Assembly (NCBI GenBank): GCA_001828855.1
Contig: MHZT01000030.1
Location: 82,320 to 146,319, forward strand
DNA: 64,000 nucleotides
Origin: Rhodobacterales bacterium RIFCSPHIGHO2_02_FULL_62_130
GTDB taxonomy: Bacteria > Pseudomonadota > Alphaproteobacteria > Rhodobacterales > Rhodobacteraceae
Direction of reading: 5' to 3'
Program-made: the position numbers and the translations under genes
Shown: piece after piece, positions 51,213 to 60,463 of the stretch
How the letters are laid out: each line of letters starts with the position of its first letter
Numbering within the stretch: the stretch's first letter is position 1
The notes under the pieces: generated by a model
Database searches by the model: none
What the model was told of the DNA's origin: nothing
What the model saw: the letters and a program-made list of their open reading frames with translations, nothing else

Positions 51213-51977
51213 TCAGACAGCAGAAAACCCGCCATCCACAAACAACTGCGTGCCGTTCACGAACTCCGCATCGTCCGAGGCCAGATAAAGCGCTGCGCGG
51301 GCGATGTCTTCGGGCTTGCCCAGCCGACCCTGCGCGGCGGTAATCGCCGCTTCAGAGGCATCAACCCCTAATGCAGTCAGCTCTTTGATCTCGCGCAGCC
51401 CATGCGGGGTTTCGATGAAACCGGGGCAGACGGCGTTACAGCGGATGCCCTTGTCGCGGAACTCGACCGCAATCGCGCGGGCGAACATGTGGCAAGCGCC
51501 CTTCGTGGCATCATACAGCACTTCCATCGGCGTGGCGTAGACCGCCGAAATGCTGGAAGTGCAGACGATCGCGCCTTTACCGGCCTCAAGCATCATTGGC
51601 AGAACGGCGCGGGTCATCAGATACATCGACTTCACGTTCACATCGAACAGGAAATCCCAATCCTCTTCCTCGGTTTCAAGGAAAGGTTTGATGACGATGG
51701 TGCCTGCATGGTTGAACAGCACGTTCACCGGACCAAGCTGTGATTTCACCGTGGCCACGGCGGCTTCGACCTGCGCTTTCTGGCTGACATCTGCGGTGGC
51801 GAACATGGCGCGATGGCCTGCCAGCACCAGTTCAAACGCCAGCGCCTGCCCTGCCTGCACATTGCGGTCGATGATGCCCACCGCCGCGCCCTCGGCTGCA
51901 AACAGACGCGCTGCGGCGGCCCCGATGCCCGTTGCCCCGCCCGAAATGATCGCCACTTTGCCCGCAAGCCGTCCCAT
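51213..51977 (-). CDS. Short-chain dehydrogenase/reductase
   Basis: A 254-residue classical SDR. The nucleotide loop is GGATGIGAAAARLF, the NHAG structural motif occurs as LFNHAGTIV, and the catalytic Ser-Tyr-Lys lies in TSSISAVY...YDATKGACHMFARAIAVEFRDKGIRCNAVCPGFIETP. The C terminus AALYLASDDAEFVNGTQLFVDGGFSAV is standard. It reads towards the hydroxylase gene and may act on an alcohol or diol from the same aromatic pathway; that link is based only on position. Confidence 0.9.
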   Translation of the reverse strand: MGRLAGKVAIISGGATGIGAAAARLFAAEGAAVGIIDRNVQAGQALAFELVLAGHRAMFATADVSQKAQVEAAVATVKSQLGPVNVLFNHAGTIVIKPFLETEEEDWDFLFDVNVKSMYLMTRAVLPMMLEAGKGAIVCTSSISAVYATPMEVLYDATKGACHMFARAIAVEFRDKGIRCNAVCPGFIETPHGLREIKELTALGVDASEAAITAAQGRLGKPEDIARAALYLASDDAEFVNGTQLFVDGGFSAV

Positions 51978-52034
51978 ATCCGCCCCCTGATTTTGCTGCA
52001 GCCTAGCACGGGGCGGCGGGCATTCAAGCCGTGG

Positions 52035-53063
52035 TCAGCGCAACCGCGCCACAGCCCAAAGCGCAGCCTCGGCAACGGTAGGATCGGGGTCTTGGCACAG
52101 CGGGGCGGCGTGGGCCGCCAGCGCGGGCAGGCCGGAATTGCCGATGGCATAAAGCACATTGCGCACAAAGCGGTCCCGCCCGATGCGCTTGATCGGGCTG
52201 CCCGCAAAGCGCGCCCGAAATCCGGCATCGTCCAGCGCAACGAGTTCGGTCAGCTCCGGCGCGCCGACACGGGGGGCATAGCCGATCTCGCGCGCGGCCT
52301 GGGCGAATTTGTTCCATGGGCAAACGGCAAGACAATCGTCGCAGCCGTAAATCCGGTTGCCCATCAGGGCGCGCAATTCTGGATCGACCGGCCCCTTATG
52401 CTCGATGGTCAGATAGGAAATGCAGCGCCGCGCATCCAACTGGTAGGGCGCAGGAAAAGCCCCGGTCGGGCAAATATCAAGACAGGCGCTGCAGGTGCCG
52501 CAATGGCTGATCTCGGCCTGATCTTTTGGCAGATCAAACGTGGTAAAGATCGCACCCAGAAAGAACCAAGACCCCAGATCACGGGCGAGAAGGTTGGTGT
52601 GCTTGCCCTGCCAGCCAAGCCCCGCCGCCTGCGCCAAGGGTTTCTCCATCACGGGGGCGGTATCGACGAAAACCTTGATCTCGGCCCCCGTCAGGGCGGC
52701 AAACCAGCCGCCAAGCCGCTTTAGCCGTCGCTTGACCAGATCATGATAATCCTTGCCCTGCGCGTAAACCGACACCGCCGCGCGATCTTTCTGCGCCAGC
52801 ACCGCCAAAGGATCGGCCTGCGGCGTGTAAACTTCGGCCAGCATGATCACCGACCGCGCCTCGGGCCACAGCGCCGCAGCCGATCCGCGCCACGCCTCGC
52901 GCTCGGCCATCCAGCCCATCTGCCCGTGATGCCCCGCCGTCAGAAACGCGCGCAGCCGTCCTGCGGTATCCGGTGTCGAATCCGGTGCGCAGATGCCAAG
53001 CTTGGAAAACCCCTCGACGTGGGCGCGCGCGATCAGCCGATCCTTCAGCACCTCGGGTTCCAT
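52035..53063 (-). CDS. queG: Epoxyqueuosine reductase
   Basis: A 342-residue cobalamin and iron-sulphur enzyme for the last step of queuosine synthesis in tRNA. The two ferredoxin-like cysteine clusters are [16 protein letters not shown] and [17 protein letters not shown]; the N-terminal [24 protein letters not shown] and [43 protein letters not shown] are QueG signatures. The C-terminal HEAT-like repeat ends with the [13 protein letters not shown] stretch. The full length matches the family. Its start overlaps the tail-motif copy at 53064-53088, which also supplies GAAGAGGATGA as a ribosome-binding region. Confidence 0.96.
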   Translation of the reverse strand: MEPEVLKDRLIARAHVEGFSKLGICAPDSTPDTAGRLRAFLTAGHHGQMGWMAEREAWRGSAAALWPEARSVIMLAEVYTPQADPLAVLAQKDRAAVSVYAQGKDYHDLVKRRLKRLGGWFAALTGAEIKVFVDTAPVMEKPLAQAAGLGWQGKHTNLLARDLGSWFFLGAIFTTFDLPKDQAEISHCGTCSACLDICPTGAFPAPYQLDARRCISYLTIEHKGPVDPELRALMGNRIYGCDDCLAVCPWNKFAQAAREIGYAPRVGAPELTELVALDDAGFRARFAGSPIKRIGRDRFVRNVLYAIGNSGLPALAAHAAPLCQDPDPTVAEAALWAVARLR

Positions 53064-53088
53064 TCATCCTCTTCGTCTAAATATCCTC
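53064..53088 (-). repeat. Tail motif copy 3 (GAGGATATTT...GAAGAGGATGAA) before queG
   Basis: On the minus strand GAGGATATTTAGACGAAG is followed by AGGATGAATGG, in which the ATG is queG's start. It follows a GC hairpin (53113-53133), the same order as the copies at 1541 and 13385. Confidence 0.45.
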
Positions 53089-53112
53089 GGGGGGTGAATT
53101 GGCGCAGCCAAG

Positions 53113-53133
53113 AGGGGGGCAGACGGCCCCCCT
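53113..53133 (-). terminator. GC hairpin after the glutathione transferase gene
   Basis: AGGGGGG/CCCCCCT (53113-53119 and 53127-53133) with a 7-nt loop lies 18 bp after the transferase stop. There is no T run on the minus strand; CTTGGCTGCG follows. Confidence 0.5.
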
Positions 53134-53150
53134 TTCTTTCGCCCGAAGGT

Positions 53151-53816
53151 CTAGAAATCCAGATCGGCGTAATGCGCGGGCGGCGGGAAGCCCGGCACCT
53201 GATCGGCCAGAAGTGTGCGGAAAGACGGGCGGGATTTGATCTTGGCATACCAGTCCTTCACCGTCGCCGACCGGTTCCAGTCCACGTCCGAGATATAATC
53301 CAGCGACGACAGATGCGCGGCTGCGGTAAAATCCGCCAGCGTCATCACATCGCCTGCCAGCCAGCGGCGCTGATCCAGCAGCCAGCCCAGATAATCGATA
53401 TGGTATTTGATCCGTCCCGCGCCGGATTTCACATTCTTGGAATCCGGATAGCCCTGCGCCATGATCTTCTTGTTGATGCGTTCATAGAGCAGTTTCGACG
53501 TGACTTCACTGTGGAACTTGTCGTCAAACCACGCGCACAGCCGCCTCACCTCATAGCGGGTGTCCAGATCGCGCGGCATCAGGGCGGGGCTGGGATAGCT
53601 TTCCTCCAGATATTCGCAGATTGCCTGCGATTCCGACAGAACCTTGTTGTCGATCCGCAGCACCGGAACCTTGCCCGCCGGATTGCGGCGCAGGAAATCG
53701 GGGCTGGGTTCCCAATAGCGTTCCTCGATCAGTTCGACCTCAAGCTTCTTCTCGGCCAGCGTCAGGCGGACCTTGCGGCAGAAGGGCGACAGGGGGAAGT
53801 GATACAGGCGGATCAT
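53151..53816 (-). CDS. Glutathione S-transferase family protein
   Basis: A 221-residue protein with the N-terminal thioredoxin-like domain MIRLYHFPLSPFCRKVRLTLAEKKLEVELIEERYWEPSPDFLRRNPAGKVPVLRIDNKVLSESQAICEYLE (SPFC is the active-site loop, SQAI the glutathione contact) and an all-helical C-terminal domain with GDVMTLADFTAAAHLSSLDYI. The start at 53816 begins the first beta strand. The substrate is unknown. It lies between queG and mtgA on the same strand but with its own terminator. Confidence 0.9.
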   Translation of the reverse strand: MIRLYHFPLSPFCRKVRLTLAEKKLEVELIEERYWEPSPDFLRRNPAGKVPVLRIDNKVLSESQAICEYLEESYPSPALMPRDLDTRYEVRRLCAWFDDKFHSEVTSKLLYERINKKIMAQGYPDSKNVKSGAGRIKYHIDYLGWLLDQRRWLAGDVMTLADFTAAAHLSSLDYISDVDWNRSATVKDWYAKIKSRPSFRTLLADQVPGFPPPAHYADLDF

Positions 53817-53901
53817 CTGGGTCTCGGTGTGCGAAAGGCTTGGGTTCGATGGGCTGATCTTCAATGCAGCGCGGACGGCGCAAATTCAACAGGCAATAGG
53901 A

Positions 53902-54630
53902 TCAGTCGCCGCGATCAAAACAACCGGCACGGCCATCGGCGGCAATCGTCTCGGCGCCGGCGATAATGGCGCGGGTGCGTTTTTTCACAAAGGACGACGG
54001 GTTCGAGGCGCTGCGGCCCTGTGGGTCGGGCAGCACGGCGGCAAGGCGGGCGGCCTGCAACGCAGACAGATCGCGGGCGTCGACACCGAAATGGTGCTGC
54101 GCGGCGGCCTGCACCCCAAAGATGCCTTCGTCAAACTCGGCCACGTTCAGATAGACCTCGAGTATGCGCTGCTTGGACCAGACCAGTTCCACAACGGGTG
54201 TCAGAACGGCCTCCATGGCTTTGCGAAGCCAGCTTCGGCCATGCCAGAGGAACGTGTTCTTGACCACCTGCTGCGACAGGGTTGATGCCCCACGGCCCTC
54301 TCCTTCTTCGACGGCGGCGCGGATGGCGGCCATGTCAAAGCCCCAGTGCAGACAAAAATTCGCATCCTCGGCGGCGACCACAGAGCGGCCCATCACGGGG
54401 GCAATCTCGTCAAAGGACACCCAGTCTTTCGAGATGCCACCAAGCCGGAAGGATTCACCCAGTTGATACAGGTTGATCGGCGGTGGCAGAAAGCTGAACA
54501 GCAGGATCAGCACGCCATAAAACGCCGCGATCCCTGCCAGACCTCGCAAAGCCCAACGCCGCGCGCGCCGCAGCCGGGGTTCGGGTGCGAGCGGTGGGGG
54601 TTCGGTTTTTTTCTTGCGGGGCGTAGCCAT
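53902..54630 (-). CDS. mtgA: Monofunctional peptidoglycan transglycosylase
   Basis: A 242-residue GT51 enzyme that polymerises lipid II. A cytoplasmic basic tail (MATPRKKKTEPPPL) and one TM segment (GLAGIAAFYGVLILLFSFLPP) precede the catalytic domain with AEDANFCLHWGFDMAAIRAAVEEGEGRGASTLSQQVVKNTFLWHGRSWLRKAMEAVLTPVVELVWSKQRILEVYLNVAEFDEGIFGVQAAAQHHFG. The ED of EDANF and the QQ motif are intact. The gene lacks the transpeptidase domain, as MtgA does. Confidence 0.95.
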   Translation of the reverse strand: MATPRKKKTEPPPLAPEPRLRRARRWALRGLAGIAAFYGVLILLFSFLPPPINLYQLGESFRLGGISKDWVSFDEIAPVMGRSVVAAEDANFCLHWGFDMAAIRAAVEEGEGRGASTLSQQVVKNTFLWHGRSWLRKAMEAVLTPVVELVWSKQRILEVYLNVAEFDEGIFGVQAAAQHHFGVDARDLSALQAARLAAVLPDPQGRSASNPSSFVKKRTRAIIAGAETIAADGRAGCFDRGD

Positions 54631-54685
54631 GAAGCCAGTCTATATTCGGGAAACCCCACGGGGGGAAACCCGAGTTTTGCTGGGC

Positions 54686-55585
54686 TTAGGCGTAATTGAA
54701 TGAGGCTGCAGCCGTCGCGCCGGTGATTTCAACCGCAGACATCCAAGGCCGCTGCTGATTTTCGACAGCCGCGACCTGCGAGGCGCGTTTGATGGTCACA
54801 GGTTCGGGGAAGAAGTATTCCGACAAGGCGCCATAGGTATCCAGCAGGCTGTGATCGTCCAACACCAAATGGTAATATTCCACGACCGGGATCGGCATGC
54901 GGACAATCGATTTTCCGTTCACAAGGTTCTTGGCCGCGATCAGTTCTTCTTTGCCGGTCTCGCTATTGTCAAAGTGCAGACGGTGGTTCGGCGAAAGCAG
55001 GAGCGGCTCGTCATTCCCGATCGAGTCGGCACAGAACAGGACAGGGGCTGCGCGGTCATTGCCTTGGACTTTGCTTCGCAAGATTTTGCGAAGCCGCACA
55101 TGGCCGTTCGCCAGTGTCCATATGTTCATACCCGGCAGCAAATCTTCAACCATACAGTCGCCGCTCTCGGTGCGGACCAAAGTGCCGCCAGTGAAGGAAG
55201 CCGGTGTAAGCGGGACCGGTTTGGGTCCGGTCTTGGCAAGGGATTTGACACTCAGGCCGGTTCCGCCACAGGCCAGAAGCGGCACGCCATCATCGCTCAC
55301 ATCGATGGCAACGGTTTTGAAGTTGCCGTTGGCCATCGCGATGCGGACGAATTGTGCCTGCTGCGCGATATTGCCCTTCACATATCCATAGCCAAGATAA
55401 GCAAAGGTAAAGTCGCTGCCGACACCTGCAACCGAAACTCGGGCTTCGGTATCGCGGGACAGAAAGCAGTCGCCCATTTCACTGAAGATCACGGTCGAGG
55501 TTCTGTCCTTCAAAATGATGATCTCGCCACCATCAAGAACCGGATCTCCGGCAACGTCTTGGACTGTCAGAACGTAGGTGCTCAT
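54686..55585 (-). CDS. Hint-domain protein with serine at the nucleophile position
   Basis: A 299-residue protein. Residues 1-115 are beta-rich and of unknown function (MSTYVLTVQDVAGDPVLDGG). Residues about 128-270 form a Hint (hedgehog/intein) domain: SFTGGTLVRTESGDCMVEDLLPGM, SPNHRLHFDN and AAKNLVNG...YYHLVLDDHSLLDTYGALSEYFFP. In most such proteins of this bacterial family the domain opens with CFxxGT; here the Cys is S130. Serine can be a nucleophile in inteins, so activity is uncertain. The start could be 55585 or 55597. Confidence 0.82.
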   Translation of the reverse strand: MSTYVLTVQDVAGDPVLDGGEIIILKDRTSTVIFSEMGDCFLSRDTEARVSVAGVGSDFTFAYLGYGYVKGNIAQQAQFVRIAMANGNFKTVAIDVSDDGVPLLACGGTGLSVKSLAKTGPKPVPLTPASFTGGTLVRTESGDCMVEDLLPGMNIWTLANGHVRLRKILRSKVQGNDRAAPVLFCADSIGNDEPLLLSPNHRLHFDNSETGKEELIAAKNLVNGKSIVRMPIPVVEYYHLVLDDHSLLDTYGALSEYFFPEPVTIKRASQVAAVENQQRPWMSAVEITGATAAASFNYA

Positions 55586-55715
55586 TGGCGACCCCATATT
55601 GAGAGACGTGCCTTTGGAAAGGCGGTCTGTGACACCGAACAGCACGGCATATCGATACCGACTCGCACCACATGGATGGCGCGCGCATGTTTGTTTTGTC
55701 TAATGGAAGGGGGGC

Positions 55716-55747
55716 GATAGATCGTCCTATCTACCGTATAGATCGCC
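55716..55747. promoter_or_regulatory. Direct repeats ATAGATCG upstream of the Hint gene
   Basis: GATAGATCGTC (55716-55726) and TATAGATCGCC (55737-55747) are 21 bp apart, two helical turns, and the segment between them contains ATCTA...TAGAT. They lie about 130-160 bp upstream of the Hint start, in a 279-bp gap that otherwise holds only the gltB terminator. An activator site is possible. Confidence 0.35.
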
Positions 55748-55816
55748 ATAACTTAGGCATATCAAATGTCTGAAACGGGTATGTCGCGTGGTCTCAAAGG
55801 GGTTTGGAAAGGCAAA

Positions 55817-55840
55817 TGGCCCCGCTTTGAGGCGGGGCCA
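55817..55840 (-). terminator. Intrinsic terminator of gltB
   Basis: A perfect stem TGGCCCCGC/GCGGGGCCA with a 6-nt loop follows the gltB stop by 25 bp; on the minus strand it is followed by TTTGCCTTTCC. Confidence 0.65.
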
Positions 55841-55864
55841 TCTGGAAATCACGGGAATCAGACC

Positions 55865-58800
55865 CTATTCCGCCGGAACCTTTTGCGCCTCGTCCGACAG
55901 TGGATAAGGCAGGTGGATCAGCATCTCTTTCGGGCAGATTTGCAGGAAGTTTGCGCGCTCGGTCTCCCAATCGGCAAGGATTCGGGCGGCGTGGCGGCTG
56001 CCGGTTTCGGCGGCGTGCTGTTCGATCAGGTGATGCAGTTGCCCTTCCCAATGCGGATGGGCCACGGCACAGGTCAGCACGGTTTCACCGTTCACGAAAT
56101 CCTCGGCCACGCCTTTGGGATCATAGACATAGGCCATCCCGCCAGTCATGCCCGCACCGAAGTTTGCGCCGATCCGGCCAAGGATCACCGCGACGCCGCC
56201 GGTCATGTACTCACAACCGTTCGACCCGCAGCCCTCGACCACCACTGATGCGCCCGAGTTCCGAACCGCAAAACGCTCGCCCGCACGGCCCGAGGCGAAC
56301 AGATAGCCCGCCGTTGCACCATACAGCACGGTATTGCCGATGATGGTGTTATCCTCGGCCTTCAAGGGGCTTGCCATCGCGGGGCGCACGACAATCGTGC
56401 CACCGGACAGGCCTTTGCCAACGTAGTCGTTGGCATCGCCCTGCACTTCGATCTTCAACCCGTTGACGGCAAAAGCCCCCAGCGACTGCCCGCAGGAACC
56501 GGACAGCTTTACCGTCAGGTGATCGGGCTGAAGGCTGTTCTTCATGCCGAACTTCTTGACGATATGGCTGGAAGCCCGCGTGCCGATGGTCCGCAGCGTG
56601 TTCCGCACGGCATAGGAAAGCTGCATCTTCTCGCCGTCCTCGAAGAAGCGCGCGCCGTCCTTGACGATTTCGGCGTCCAGCGTATCCGGCACCGCATTGC
56701 GGGGCTTGGACCGATCATAGGTGATCTTGGACGCACCATCGACGGTGATCAGCAGCGGGTTCAGGTCAAGATCATCAAGGTGGGCCGAACCGCGCGACAC
56801 TTGGCTTAGCAGGTCAGCCCGCCCGATGATCTCATCCATCGACCGCGCCCCGATCTGCGCCAGAATCTCGCGCACCTCTTGGGCGTAGAAGGTGATCAGG
56901 TTGACCACCTTGTCGGCCGATCCGGTGAACTTGGCGCGCAGGGCGGTATCCTGCGTGCAGACGCCGACGGGGCAGGTGTTCGACTGGCACTGACGCACCA
57001 TGATGCAGCCCATTGCGATCAGGGCGGCGGTGCCGATGCCGTATTCCTCGGCCCCCATCATCGCGGCCATGACCACATCGCGGCCCGTCCGCAGCCCGCC
57101 ATCGGTGCGCAGGGTGACGCGTTCGCGCAGGTTGTTCATCGCCAGAACCTGATGCGCCTCGGTCAGGCCCATCTCCCACGGTAGGCCCGCGTATTTGATC
57201 GAGGTGCCTGGGGATGCGCCCGTGCCGCCATTGTGGCCCGAGATCAGGATGATATCTGCCTTGGCCTTGGCTACACCCGCCGCGATGGTGCCGACGCCAG
57301 AGGCCGAGACCAGTTTCACTGTCACCTTGGCACGCGGGTTGATCTGCTTCAGATCATAGATCAACTGGGCCAAGTCTTCGATGGAATAGATGTCGTGGTG
57401 CGGCGGCGGGCTGATCAGGGTCACGCCCGGCGTCGAATGGCGCAGACGCGCGATCAGCGCCGTCACCTTCATCCCCGGAAGCTGCCCGCCTTCGCCCGGT
57501 TTCGCACCTTGGGCGACCTTGATTTCCAACTCTTCGCAGGCGTTCAGGTATTCGGCGGTTACACCGAAACGGCCCGAAGCCACCTGCTTGATCTTGGCCG
57601 AAGGGTTGTCGCCATTCGGTTCCGGCAAGAAGTGTGCCGGATCTTCGCCGCCCTCGCCCGAGTCGGATTTCGCGCCGATGCGGTTCATGGCGACGTTCAG
57701 GGTCTTGTGCGCTTCGGGGCTAAGGGCGCCCAGCGACATACCCGGCGTCACGAAACGCTTGCGGATCGAGGTGATGGATTCCACCTCTTCGATCGGAACC
57801 GGCTTGCCCAGTGCCTTGATGTCCAGCAGGTCGCGGATATGGATCGGCGGGTTCGACCGCATGGCGGCGGAATACTGCTTCCAGATGTCAAACGACGCGC
57901 GGTCACAGGCCGATTGCAGCATGTGCATGGTCTGCGCTTCCCAAGCATGCTTTTCGCCCGAACGCCGCGCCTTGTAGAAGCCGCCGATGGGAAGCACGTC
58001 TGCGCCGCCCTTCCAGCCCTTCGCGTGGACTTCCTCAAGTTTCATCTGGATGCCGTGCAGGCCGATACCGGAGATGCGCGACTGCATACCGGGGAAATAT
58101 TCGGCCACCATGGCGCGGGACAGACCCACGGCCTCGAAATTCAGACCGCCGCGATAGGACGAGATTACCGAAATGCCCATCTTGGACATGATCTTCAGCA
58201 GGCCCGCATCCACAGCATAGCCATAGCGGCGCATGGCATCGACAAGGCTGCCTTCGATCAACCCGCGACGGATGCGGTCCGCGATGGAATCCTGCGCCAG
58301 ATAGGCGTTGACGGTGGTGGCCCCCGAGCCGATCAGAACGGCGAAATAGTGGGGGTCGATGCACTCGGCGCTACGCACGTTGACCGAACAGAAGGTCCGC
58401 AGGCCCTTGCGCGTCAGCCACGAATGAATCGCGCTGGTGGCAAGGATCATCGGCATCGGGACGCGTGTTTCGTTCTGGTGCTGATCGGTGATCACCAACT
58501 GGCCTGCGCCGGACCGGACGGCATCCTCGGCCTCGGCGCGGATGCGTTCCAGCCCCAGACGCAGCGCATCAGGGCCACCATCGGCGGGGAAGGTGCAGTC
58601 GATGAAAGCCACCTGATCGCCAAAGCGTTTGACCAGCACGTCAAATTCCGAATTGGCAAGGAAGGGGCTTTCCAGCACCAGAATCTCGGATTGCGCGTTG
58701 GTTTCGTCCAACACGTTCCGAAGGTTACCAAAGCGGGTTTTCAGGCTCATCACCCGACCTTCGCGCAAGCTGTCGATGGGCGGGTTGGTGACCTGGCTGA

Positions 58801-60403
58801 AGTTCTGCCGGAAGAAATGCGACAGCGGGCGATAGACCGACGACAAGACAGCCGCAGGTGTATCATCGCCCATCGAGGCGATCATTTCCTTGCCGTCTTC
58901 GGCCATCGGGGCCAGAACCTGCTCCAGTTCTTCCACCGTATAGCCCGCCGCGATCTGGCGTTTGCGCAGATCGGCACCGGTGAACATCGGCTCTTCGGGC
59001 ACGTCACGCAGCAGGGCGTTCAGATCGACGATCTTTTCGATCCATTCGCCATAGGGCTGCGACGAGGCCAGTTTATCTTTCAGCGCAACGTCGTGGTAAA
59101 GTTTTCCATTGGCCATATCGACGGCAATCATCTGCCCCGGCCCAAGCGCGCCCTTTTCGCGCACCGTGGATTCGTCGGTTGGCACCATGCCAGCCTCGGA
59201 GCCTGCGATCAGCAACCCGTCACCCGTGATGACATAGCGCATCGGGCGCAACCCGTTGCGGTCAAGCCCGCCGCAGACCCAGCGGCCATCGGTCATGGCA
59301 AGGGCGGCGGGGCCATCCCACGGTTCGATCACTGAATTGCAATAGGCATACATGTCTGCCCATTCTTTCTTCATGTCGGTCGTGGCCTTGGACCATGCTT
59401 CGGGGACCAGCATGGTTTTCGCCAAGGGCGCGTTGCGGCCAGACCGCACAAGCGCCTCGAACACCGCGTCAAGTGCGCCAGAGTCAGAGGTGCCAGCCGG
59501 AATGATCGGCTTGATGTCCTCTGCCGCATCGCCGAAGGCCGAAGACGCCATGCGAATTTCGTGCGATTTCATCCAGTTGACGTTGCCCTTCAGCGTGTTG
59601 ATCTCGCCGTTATGGGCCAGCATGCGGAAGGGCTGGGCCAGCCACCACTGCGGGAAAGTGTTGGTCGAATAGCGCTGGTGGTAGATCGCAAAGGCGGATT
59701 CAAAGCGGTCATCCATCAGATCGGGGTAGAACACGGCCACCTGTTCGGCCAGCATCATGCCCTTGTAGATGATCGAGCGGCAGGAAAAGCTGCACAGATA
59801 CATGCCCTGAATCTGGCTGGCCAATGCTGCCTTTTCGATGCGGCGGCGGATGATATACAGCTCACGCTCGAACTGTTCCTCGTCGATGGCCTTGTCACAG
59901 CGGATCAGGATCTGTTCGATCTCGGGGCGGGTCGCGTTGGCCTTTTCACCGAGAACCGAGGTGTCCACCGGAACGTGACGCCAGCCATAGATATAGTGGC
60001 CCATCCGCAGCACTTCAGCCTCGACGATAGTCCGGCAGCGTTCCTGCGCGCCGAAATCGGTGCGCGGCAGGAATACCTGACCGACCGCGATCAGCTTGTT
60101 CATATCGGGTTCATGACCGGTGCGGCGGACTTGGTCATAGAAGAAACGCACCGGAATCTGCACATGGATGCCCGCGCCGTCACCCGTCTTGCCGTCGGCA
60201 TCGACAGCCCCGCGGTGCCAGATCGCCTTGAGCGCGGAAATGCCGTTTTCGACGACCTTGCGTGACGCCTTGCCCGAGATTGCAACAACCAGACCCACGC
60301 CGCAGGACGAATGTTCATCCTCGGTCTTGTAAAGCCCGTTGGCATCCATCCAAGCGCGCTTGGCTTCTTCGGCGGCTACCCACGCTTCATCATATTTGGT
60401 CAT
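55865..60403 (-). CDS. gltB: Glutamate synthase (NADPH) large subunit
   Basis: A 1512-residue enzyme that takes ammonia from glutamine and makes two glutamates from 2-oxoglutarate. The N-terminal Ntn amidase starts at C34 (EDEHSSCGVGLVVAIS) after a propeptide. The synthase domain has PPPHHDIYSIEDLAQLIYDLKQINP and SGHNGGTGASPGTSIKYAGLPWEMGLTEAHQVLAMNNLRERVTLRTDGGLRTGRDV, with the iron-sulphur cysteines in MVRQCQSNTCPVGVCTQD. The C-terminal GXGXG beta-helix is complete (LSGSCGQSLGAFAVNGLKIEVQGDANDYVGKGLSGG). It is the last gene of gltD-hypothetical-gltB. Confidence 0.98.
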   Translation of the reverse strand: MTKYDEAWVAAEEAKRAWMDANGLYKTEDEHSSCGVGLVVAISGKASRKVVENGISALKAIWHRGAVDADGKTGDGAGIHVQIPVRFFYDQVRRTGHEPDMNKLIAVGQVFLPRTDFGAQERCRTIVEAEVLRMGHYIYGWRHVPVDTSVLGEKANATRPEIEQILIRCDKAIDEEQFERELYIIRRRIEKAALASQIQGMYLCSFSCRSIIYKGMMLAEQVAVFYPDLMDDRFESAFAIYHQRYSTNTFPQWWLAQPFRMLAHNGEINTLKGNVNWMKSHEIRMASSAFGDAAEDIKPIIPAGTSDSGALDAVFEALVRSGRNAPLAKTMLVPEAWSKATTDMKKEWADMYAYCNSVIEPWDGPAALAMTDGRWVCGGLDRNGLRPMRYVITGDGLLIAGSEAGMVPTDESTVREKGALGPGQMIAVDMANGKLYHDVALKDKLASSQPYGEWIEKIVDLNALLRDVPEEPMFTGADLRKRQIAAGYTVEELEQVLAPMAEDGKEMIASMGDDTPAAVLSSVYRPLSHFFRQNFSQVTNPPIDSLREGRVMSLKTRFGNLRNVLDETNAQSEILVLESPFLANSEFDVLVKRFGDQVAFIDCTFPADGGPDALRLGLERIRAEAEDAVRSGAGQLVITDQHQNETRVPMPMILATSAIHSWLTRKGLRTFCSVNVRSAECIDPHYFAVLIGSGATTVNAYLAQDSIADRIRRGLIEGSLVDAMRRYGYAVDAGLLKIMSKMGISVISSYRGGLNFEAVGLSRAMVAEYFPGMQSRISGIGLHGIQMKLEEVHAKGWKGGADVLPIGGFYKARRSGEKHAWEAQTMHMLQSACDRASFDIWKQYSAAMRSNPPIHIRDLLDIKALGKPVPIEEVESITSIRKRFVTPGMSLGALSPEAHKTLNVAMNRIGAKSDSGEGGEDPAHFLPEPNGDNPSAKIKQVASGRFGVTAEYLNACEELEIKVAQGAKPGEGGQLPGMKVTALIARLRHSTPGVTLISPPPHHDIYSIEDLAQLIYDLKQINPRAKVTVKLVSASGVGTIAAGVAKAKADIILISGHNGGTGASPGTSIKYAGLPWEMGLTEAHQVLAMNNLRERVTLRTDGGLRTGRDVVMAAMMGAEEYGIGTAALIAMGCIMVRQCQSNTCPVGVCTQDTALRAKFTGSADKVVNLITFYAQEVREILAQIGARSMDEIIGRADLLSQVSRGSAHLDDLDLNPLLITVDGASKITYDRSKPRNAVPDTLDAEIVKDGARFFEDGEKMQLSYAVRNTLRTIGTRASSHIVKKFGMKNSLQPDHLTVKLSGSCGQSLGAFAVNGLKIEVQGDANDYVGKGLSGGTIVVRPAMASPLKAEDNTIIGNTVLYGATAGYLFASGRAGERFAVRNSGASVVVEGCGSNGCEYMTGGVAVILGRIGANFGAGMTGGMAYVYDPKGVAEDFVNGETVLTCAVAHPHWEGQLHHLIEQHAAETGSRHAARILADWETERANFLQICPKEMLIHLPYPLSDEAQKVPAE

Positions 60404-60463
60404 GGCGGATTCCTTTCGGACTTGGTGTCGGTCATTGGGGTGTGGCCCGTTGGGGCCAACAGG

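Noticed and set aside
57233-59335. A 700-codon open frame opposite gltB
   Set aside because: It lies wholly antisense to a strongly conserved gene and has the composition expected from reading GC-rich codons backwards; no domain is recognisable. The same holds for long frames opposite dxs, mtgA, livF and others.
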